Shown: one piece after another, positions 60,054 to 64,000 of the stretch
Layout of the letters: every line of letters begins with the position of its first letter
Position numbering within the stretch: the stretch's first letter is position 1
NCBI GenBank assembly: GCA_964529405.1
Contig: CAZGWE010000002.1
Span: 1 to 64,000, forward strand
Direction of reading: 5' to 3'
From: CAZGWE01 sp964529405
GTDB taxonomy: Bacteria > Patescibacteriota > UBA1384 > XYA2-FULL-43-10 > 1-14-0-10-43-13
Length of the DNA: 64,000 bases
The notes under the pieces: model-generated
What the model was told of the DNA's origin: nothing
Databases searched by the model: none
What the model saw: only the letters and a program-made list of their open reading frames with translations
Position numbers and translations under genes: made by a program

Positions 60054-60087
60054 TACCTATGGTAGAGGTAACAAAAGGGTTTGTCAA
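60054..60087 (-). promoter_or_regulatory. copZ promoter with CsoR-type operator
   Basis: On the minus strand TTGACA (60082-60087), 17 bases, TACCAT (60059-60064). The operator TACCTATGGTAGAGGTA (60054-60070) covers the -10. The -35 lies in the loop of a small hairpin AAGGGT / ACCCTT that could end the upstream gene. Confidence 0.8.
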
Positions 60088-60117
60088 TACCCTTAATAAT
60101 CTAGGCTCATTTTTTGT

Positions 60118-62043
60118 TTAGACTACCTTAAGAGTTCCTCTTGGAACGCCCATGGCGCAGGTGATGTCATATGTGCCCTTTTTGGTTGGCGTAAAATTAA
60201 AAACGACCGTCTTTCCTTTCTCAAACAACTCTGGTTCGTTAATCAAGCCGGGAATCATAATCGTGCTCATACATCCCTCGCCATCCACTTCGGCGGCAAT
60301 TTCAAAACGTACTGGTTGGTTTGCTTTGACGGTAAAGTCATTCGGTTTCAGATCGGAATTGTCTGTATATGATGCTGCAAAGAAGGTTGATTTGATAACC
60401 TGAACTTGGTCGGTGTTGCTGTTCTGAGTAGTGCTACTAGAAGCACTAGACGGAGTTTCAGCTTTAGGCTGGACTGTTTGGCTTTGTGGCGATGTCTGAC
60501 TGGCAGGAGCCTGGCTTGGCGCAGGTTCTATCGGCTGTGTGCTGGTATTAAAGTTCTCTGAAACTTTGGCTTCGGTATCCTCGACCACCTTAAAGACTCC
60601 TCGATACATTCCCATCGAGCAGGAAAATTTATATTCACCTGTTTCGGTAGGGGTAAATTCAATAGTATTTTCACCCGACTTGAGCGCTTTCCGAATTCCA
60701 AATTTGGAGAAAACAAGGCTGGCCGCGCACGTTCGGCTGTCTGTTGAGTTAACAACCCATTTAACCGGAATGCCTTTTTTGATTGTAAAACTATTCGGGG
60801 AGTAGCCTCCTGATGACTGGGTCATATTAACAACCTGTACTCCGTCTTTCTGAATCACATTGGGATCATCTGCTGTGTTGTTATCAGAGGTTGCGCTTTT
60901 AGTTGAATCAGAAGAAAACGATGGCAGAGATACTTTCCAGCCGGTTAAGTTCCAACCATTCGAGATATTAAATACAGCTAAAGCTGCGACTAAAAGTCCG
61001 GCAAATTTGAAAAACTTTTTAGCAAAAGCGCCCTGGATAACAGATGTTAAACCGCCGATACCAAGTAAGCCAGGGGCAGTGCCAAGGGCAAAAGCGCCCA
61101 TAATCATTGCTCCTCGCCAGAAACTTCCAGTACTCATGGCATAGAGCTGCATTGCTTGAGTAAAGCCGCAGGGAAGAAAGAATGTTAGTGCTCCGGTCAT
61201 CATTGAGTTAGTATGGCTATACTCTTTTTGGTGACGCTTTTTGATCCCGAAAAACTTGGCCACACTTGGCGGAAGAGTAAGGCCGCCGCTCGAAAGCCTG
61301 GGGAACATCTCAGTCAGCTGTGCGCCGAGTGTCAACATGACAAAACCAACAATAATAGTGAGAATTCCAAGACTTGGACCGGAAAGTTGAAAAGCCTTCC
61401 CGGCTAAACCGATAACACCGCCAAGAACAAAGTAGGAGATAATACGGCCGGTAACAAAAAAGATGTGGGGGCGAAATTTTTGGACTGGAGTTGCTTCGGG
61501 ATGCTTTTCGGAGAAACGGGCCGATATACCTAAGACAAGACCGCCAACCAACGCCATGCAAGTAGAAATTCCGGCTGTAAGACCAATAATAAGGACAACA
61601 AGCAAACTTGACGGATTGCCGCTTGAGCCGCCAACATTAATGCTTGCAATCCCCAACTTTTTGGCGATGATATAAAGTACCAAGAGAATCACAAAAGCAA
61701 CTGCCAAATCCCTGTACTTGGCGGGATCACGAGTAATCCAATCCTTAGAGTCGTCAACGCCGACCTCATAACCGGCTTCTTCCACCGCAGACTCAACTGC
61801 CCTCATATCAAGGGGTGTTTTGGAGTAGATCAATGCTTGGCCTTTTTTGTAGCTGACCTGGGCATTTTTGATCTCAGGGATTTCTTCTAGCTTTTCGCAA
61901 ATCAAGATCTCGCACGATCTACAGTGCATACCCTTTATCGGAACAATGGTCTTGTTCTTATCAATGGAGTGGTTAGCATTCGGAAAATAACCTTCTTCTG
62001 AATTTTTTTTGGTTATGAATTTGTTTTTCTTTTTGGAAGTCAT
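60118..62043 (-). CDS. HMA - TauE/SafE-like membrane domain - double cupredoxin fusion
   Basis: 641 residues. HMA domain at about 30-95 (PIKGMHCRSCEILI), a membrane part with about seven helices (125-365) of the sulfite-exporter/DsbD-related type (GLTAGISTCMALVGGLVLG and LTFFLPCGFTQAMQLYAMSTGSFW with its Cys residues), then two cupredoxin-like domains at about 395-490 (NSFTIKKGIPVKWVVNSTD, EYKFSCSMGMYRG) and 545-641 (NDFTVKANQPVRFEIA, TYDITCAMGVPRG). The C-x-M-G-M/V ends resemble type-1 copper sites. Proteins of this class occur in copper operons and probably move Cu across the membrane to the cupredoxins. Confidence 0.85.
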   Translation of the reverse strand: MTSKKKNKFITKKNSEEGYFPNANHSIDKNKTIVPIKGMHCRSCEILICEKLEEIPEIKNAQVSYKKGQALIYSKTPLDMRAVESAVEEAGYEVGVDDSKDWITRDPAKYRDLAVAFVILLVLYIIAKKLGIASINVGGSSGNPSSLLVVLIIGLTAGISTCMALVGGLVLGISARFSEKHPEATPVQKFRPHIFFVTGRIISYFVLGGVIGLAGKAFQLSGPSLGILTIIVGFVMLTLGAQLTEMFPRLSSGGLTLPPSVAKFFGIKKRHQKEYSHTNSMMTGALTFFLPCGFTQAMQLYAMSTGSFWRGAMIMGAFALGTAPGLLGIGGLTSVIQGAFAKKFFKFAGLLVAALAVFNISNGWNLTGWKVSLPSFSSDSTKSATSDNNTADDPNVIQKDGVQVVNMTQSSGGYSPNSFTIKKGIPVKWVVNSTDSRTCAASLVFSKFGIRKALKSGENTIEFTPTETGEYKFSCSMGMYRGVFKVVEDTEAKVSENFNTSTQPIEPAPSQAPASQTSPQSQTVQPKAETPSSASSSTTQNSNTDQVQVIKSTFFAASYTDNSDLKPNDFTVKANQPVRFEIAAEVDGEGCMSTIMIPGLINEPELFEKGKTVVFNFTPTKKGTYDITCAMGVPRGTLKVV

Positions 62044-62065
62044 TATTATCTCTCAACAACTAATT

Positions 62066-62338
62066 TTACTTATTTGAAAGTTTCGTGACCCTAAGTATCT
62101 CTGCGATCATTTTTTGCTTGCGCTCTTCATTAGTTGTTTTCATCGCATTCTTGAAACAGGTGTCGAGATGCCCTTCCATCAACATGTGATGAGCTGATCG
62201 CAAAAGTCCTATTACCGCCAGATTCTGCTGCATGATATCAATGCAGTACTCTCCATCGTCCAACATCTTTACGATTTTATCAATATGACTTCTGGCCTTT
62301 TTGAAGTTAATAACCGTTTTTTCATGTTTCTTGTCCAT
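62066..62338 (-). CDS. csoR: CsoR copper-sensing repressor
   Basis: 90 residues from the ATG at 62338 (AAGGAG seven bases upstream). All-helical CsoR/RcnR fold; the copper ligands are the Cys in GEYCIDIMQQ, and the His and Cys in EGHLDTC (x-C-H-C fingerprint). Without copper it binds DNA and blocks transcription; Cu(I) releases it. It heads the copper region and its own promoter contains the same operator as that of copZ, so it is autoregulated. Confidence 0.95.
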   Translation of the reverse strand: MDKKHEKTVINFKKARSHIDKIVKMLDDGEYCIDIMQQNLAVIGLLRSAHHMLMEGHLDTCFKNAMKTTNEERKQKMIAEILRVTKLSNK

Positions 62339-62378
62339 TTTTCTCCTTAATACTGATAAATAGCCAATAAAATACATC

Positions 62379-62436
62379 TACCTATGGTAGGGGTAGATAT
62401 GTTATAAATGATAGCAAGGGCAGTTATTTTAGTCAA
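62379..62436 (-). promoter_or_regulatory. csoR promoter with CsoR-type operator
   Basis: On the minus strand TTGACT (62431-62436), 17 bases, TATCAT (62408-62413). The operator TACCTATGGTAGGGGTA (62379-62395) lies just downstream of the expected start of transcription. It differs from the copZ site by one base in 17. The remaining gap up to tRNA-Gly shows a TATAAA (62517-62522) as a possible tRNA -10 and nothing else clear. Confidence 0.85.
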
Positions 62437-62605
62437 CAGTCAGCCAGATTCACACAAATGATTGCCTGGCGGCGTTGAAAAATCAGAGGCTAGTGGTTTT
62501 TTAGCGAGAAATCTGGTATAAATTACTTATAGCCGATTATGATCCGGTCAAAATTCGTAAGAATTTGGATGGAAAAGTTCGGGCAGCTAAAAGAAAGGCC
62601 GATCG

Positions 62606-62679
62606 GCGGGTATAGTTCAGTGGTCGAATGCCTCTCTTCCAAGGAGGAGATGCGGGTCCGATTCCCGCTACCCGCTCCA
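62606..62679 (+). tRNA. tRNA-Gly (TCC)
   Basis: 74 bases including CCA. GCGGGTA / TACCCGC acceptor; anticodon loop CTTCCAA gives TCC. Confidence 0.96.
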
Positions 62680-62759
62680 CGCCAACCTAGCGGTTGAAAA
62701 TTGTAAGCACAAATATCTAATCCTAAAGATTAGGATTTCCGCACGAAGTGCGGCTACAT

Positions 62760-62835
62760 GGCGGCTATGGTGAAGTGGTTATCACGGCAGTTTGTGGCAC
62801 TGCAATGGCGGGTTCAATTCCCGCTAGCCGCCCCA
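62760..62835 (+). tRNA. tRNA-His (GTG)
   Basis: 76 bases including CCA. The extra G at -1 (62760) opposes C73, the identity element of tRNA-His. Anticodon loop TTGTGGC gives GTG. A queuosine target. Between the two tRNAs lie small hairpins (AATCCT/AGGATT and CCGCAC/GTGCGG). Confidence 0.96.
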
Positions 62836-62868
62836 TAATAAAAAGACCTCATTGAGGTCTTTTTATTA
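62836..62868 (+). terminator. Intrinsic terminator after tRNA-His
   Basis: TAATAAAAAGACCTC pairs exactly with GAGGTCTTTTTATTA around ATT, directly after the tRNA CCA. Confidence 0.92.
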
Positions 62869-62900
62869 TGGTAAAGGCGTTGCGATTATTTAAAAAGTGA

Positions 62901-62919
62901 GACACCCACGGTGGGTGTC
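62901..62919 (-). terminator. Intrinsic terminator
   Basis: GACACCCAC / GTGGGTGTC, nine perfect pairs around one base, followed on the minus strand by CACTTTTTAAA. Ends the gene at 62935-63153. Confidence 0.8.
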
Positions 62920-62934
62920 TTGTCTGAAGGAACA

Positions 62935-63153
62935 TTAACTGGCGATGGCTCTTTCTTGCCACTCGGTGCCATCCCAGTCATAGTTGTGCCACTTGCCGTC
63001 GCTGGAGCGTCCAGAGATCGAACAGAGGTGGCCGTTGATTGTCTTGACGCTGACCTCATGGGTCAGCCCCATCTCTTTGGCCAGCGGTTCGAGATTGCGA
63101 TTTGGATAACGATGGCGCGTCTGCGCCGCGAACCATTCCGGATCGAACTTCAC
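62935..63153 (-). CDS. 72-residue protein of unknown function
   Basis: The GTG at 63153 is preceded by AAGGAG at the right distance. The product starts VKFDPEWFAAQTRHRYPNRN and continues with LEPLAKEMGLTHEVSVKTI, then SGRSSDGKWHNYDWDGTEWQERA, rich in Trp and His. It has its own promoter (TTGACA, 16 bases, TACAAT; 63184-63211) and terminator, so it is a real solitary gene. Family not recognised. Confidence 0.75.
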   Translation of the reverse strand: MKFDPEWFAAQTRHRYPNRNLEPLAKEMGLTHEVSVKTINGHLCSISGRSSDGKWHNYDWDGTEWQERAIAS

Positions 63154-63183
63154 GTTTTTCTCCTTTTGCACGTTATGCGATGA

Positions 63184-63211
63184 ATTGTATCATAATATGA
63201 GATAATGTCAA
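63184..63211 (-). promoter_or_regulatory. Promoter of the 72-residue protein gene
   Basis: On the minus strand TTGACA (63206-63211), 16 bases and TACAAT (63184-63189). Confidence 0.75.
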
Positions 63212-63228
63212 TCTGCACTGATAAAAAT

Positions 63229-63262
63229 CCGGTCCCGTGCAAAAAAATTGCTTCGGGACCGG
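63229..63262 (-). terminator. Intrinsic terminator
   Basis: CCGGTCCCG / CGGGACCGG, nine perfect pairs with an A/T-rich loop, followed on the minus strand by ATTTTTAT. Closes the gene at 63267-63503. Confidence 0.88.
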
Positions 63263-63266
63263 CGAA

Positions 63267-63503
63267 CTAGGCGACCACTGCGGTCGCAGCGAGGGACACG
63301 AGCGGCGCGGTCTCTTTAAGGCCGCGCGTTTCTGCCCGGCGCTTAGCCCTGATATTTTCCACCAGGGCTAGAACATCCGGGCCGATGTCGTCGTGGTCCG
63401 CCTTGAAACCGCGGACCGTGTTGCTTTCCGACTTCCTTAGAATTTCGGGCTTGACCAGTCCGGTCTGGACAGCGTCGGCGCAAACCAGATTGCTGTCAAA
63501 CAT
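63267..63503 (-). CDS. 78-residue protein of unknown function
   Basis: Start at the ATG at 63503 with AAGGGAG ten bases upstream; the longer frame upstream lacks signals. The product (MFDSNLVCADAVQTGLVKPE and on) has an Arg/Lys-rich helix ENIRAKRRAETRGLKET and ends in a small hydrophobic stretch LVSLAATAVVA. Solitary gene with its own terminator. Higher in GC than most neighbours. Family not recognised. Confidence 0.65.
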   Translation of the reverse strand: MFDSNLVCADAVQTGLVKPEILRKSESNTVRGFKADHDDIGPDVLALVENIRAKRRAETRGLKETAPLVSLAATAVVA

Positions 63504-63632
63504 GGTTTTTCTCCCTTCGAAATGGTTGCTTTGTCCATTCAAACTTTTATGTGATCGGAAAAAAATAGAAAAGCTGAATATGGAAGATGATGCGGTCTCG
63601 ACTACCAGGCCGTAAAATGCTAGATTGCTTAT

Positions 63633-64000
63633 ATGCAAAACAGGCAACCGCACAATAGCCAAAGCTTGCACAAGCAGTTTCCTGGGGTTTACAGGGACTT
63701 TTTTGCTAAATGCCAAAAAGTTGCTTCAGCACCAAACTCTTTTTTGTGGGCGGGCGAGTTCTCCGGATTTTATGAAGGCGGCTTGCTGATCAGCCAAAAA
63801 CTGCCCTTCAGGGTTTATGTCGGTTTTGAATATACATCTCATAATACAGTGCAGATTGATTCAGAGTACCTGGCATACGAGGGAGAAGATGGTCATTTTA
63901 TCGGAAAACCATTAGATGAGCAGTTGATTAAGAATTGGAAACAGTTTTTGGAAAACCGTTTTAGAAATCGAAAAGAATTTAGCGGGGTCAATCTTCATGT
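63633..64000 (+). CDS. N-terminal part of a possible GHMP-type kinase, cut by the window end
   Basis: About 122 residues are visible. The segment SAPNSFLWAGEFSGFYEGGLLISQKLPFRVYVGFE recalls the start of GHMP kinases such as galactokinase (APGRVNLIGEH...GG..L...L...), with GE in place. The ATP-binding PxxxGLGSSA motif would come just past the window end, after EFSGVNLH. A TAAAAT lies 15 bases before the ATG and no ribosome-binding site is visible. A sugar kinase would suit the galT-like gene, but the assignment is tentative. Confidence 0.4.
   Translation, partial: MQNRQPHNSQSLHKQFPGVYRDFFAKCQKVASAPNSFLWAGEFSGFYEGGLLISQKLPFRVYVGFEYTSHNTVQIDSEYLAYEGEDGHFIGKPLDEQLIKNWKQFLENRFRNRKEFSGVNLH

Noticed and set aside
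1..64000. rRNA genes, replication origin, insertion sequences with transposase, prophage
   Set aside because: No rRNA-like stretches, DnaA-box cluster, transposase or phage structural gene was found; only the KilA-N fragment and GIY-YIG gene hint at mobile DNA.

Overview
The window looks like part of a Candidate Phyla Radiation (Patescibacteria) genome. This is inferred from gene content and style: a DnaJ without zinc fingers, a very short TsaB, many tiny one- or two-helix membrane proteins, a ComEC split into two genes, tightly packed operons that change strand often, and no biosynthetic pathways. TGA is used as a stop codon, so this is not a recoded (Gracilibacteria-type) lineage. A 64-base run of N (32974-33037) shows it comes from a draft or metagenomic assembly. 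No database search was possible; families are named from motifs and overall protein character.

Layout. 1-4435 (minus): chaperone operon grpE, dnaK, a membrane-anchored protein, dnaJ and a coiled-coil protein cut by the window edge. 4589-8849 (plus): TrpR-like regulator, two-gene ComEC, yebC and ruvC. 8941-22174: a sugar and glycan block with a GalT-like uridylyltransferase, a GH130 phosphorylase, several GT4 and GT2 glycosyltransferases, a YdcF/DUF218 protein, a small kinase, ruvA, and two paralogous proteins fusing a GT4 domain to a helical-toroid-like domain. 22271-26046 (minus): queA, membrane proteins, queH and ruvB. 26166-32600 (plus): a lamin-tail surface protein ending in an LPXTG-type tail, tsaE, tsaB, an LCP-family protein, a PpiC isomerase and membrane proteins. 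32655-42608: tRNA-Asp, an interrupted structured RNA, a decayed ABC exporter, envelope proteins, an exonuclease, a YgjP-type protease and a cluster of three tRNAs. 42618-47370: membrane glycosyltransferases (GT2, PMT-like, DPM1-like) and tRNA-Pro. 47435-62338 (minus): a copper-handling region of about 15 kb. 62606-64000: tRNA-Gly, tRNA-His, small solitary genes and the start of a possible GHMP kinase.

The copper region is the clearest functional module. CsoR (sensor), a CopZ-like chaperone, a CopA-type ATPase, an HMA-TauE/SafE-like-cupredoxin fusion, a DUF1573 protein, a thioredoxin/CcdA-like protein, small Met-rich and Zn-ribbon proteins, an ABC-FtsX pair and a CopB-like ATPase lie on one strand. 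Two copies of the sequence TACCTATGGTAGRGGTA lie at promoters in front of csoR and copZ and are convincing CsoR operators.

The most unusual signal is a set of repeat-like sequences. Several occur between genes as 70-110 bp imperfect palindromes. Similar material appears in frame inside conserved genes (the ABC ATPase, CopA twice, TsaE, possibly TsaB), where it adds residues that the families do not normally have. This resembles the palindromic elements of Rickettsia. Other points worth following are a 24-bp perfect palindrome in the dnaK promoter with a possible Shine-Dalgarno-masking RNA switch, a recurrent ACAC-N6-CGTG-type motif near the TrpR-like regulator, a possible leader-peptide attenuator before ygjP, and two candidate non-coding RNAs.
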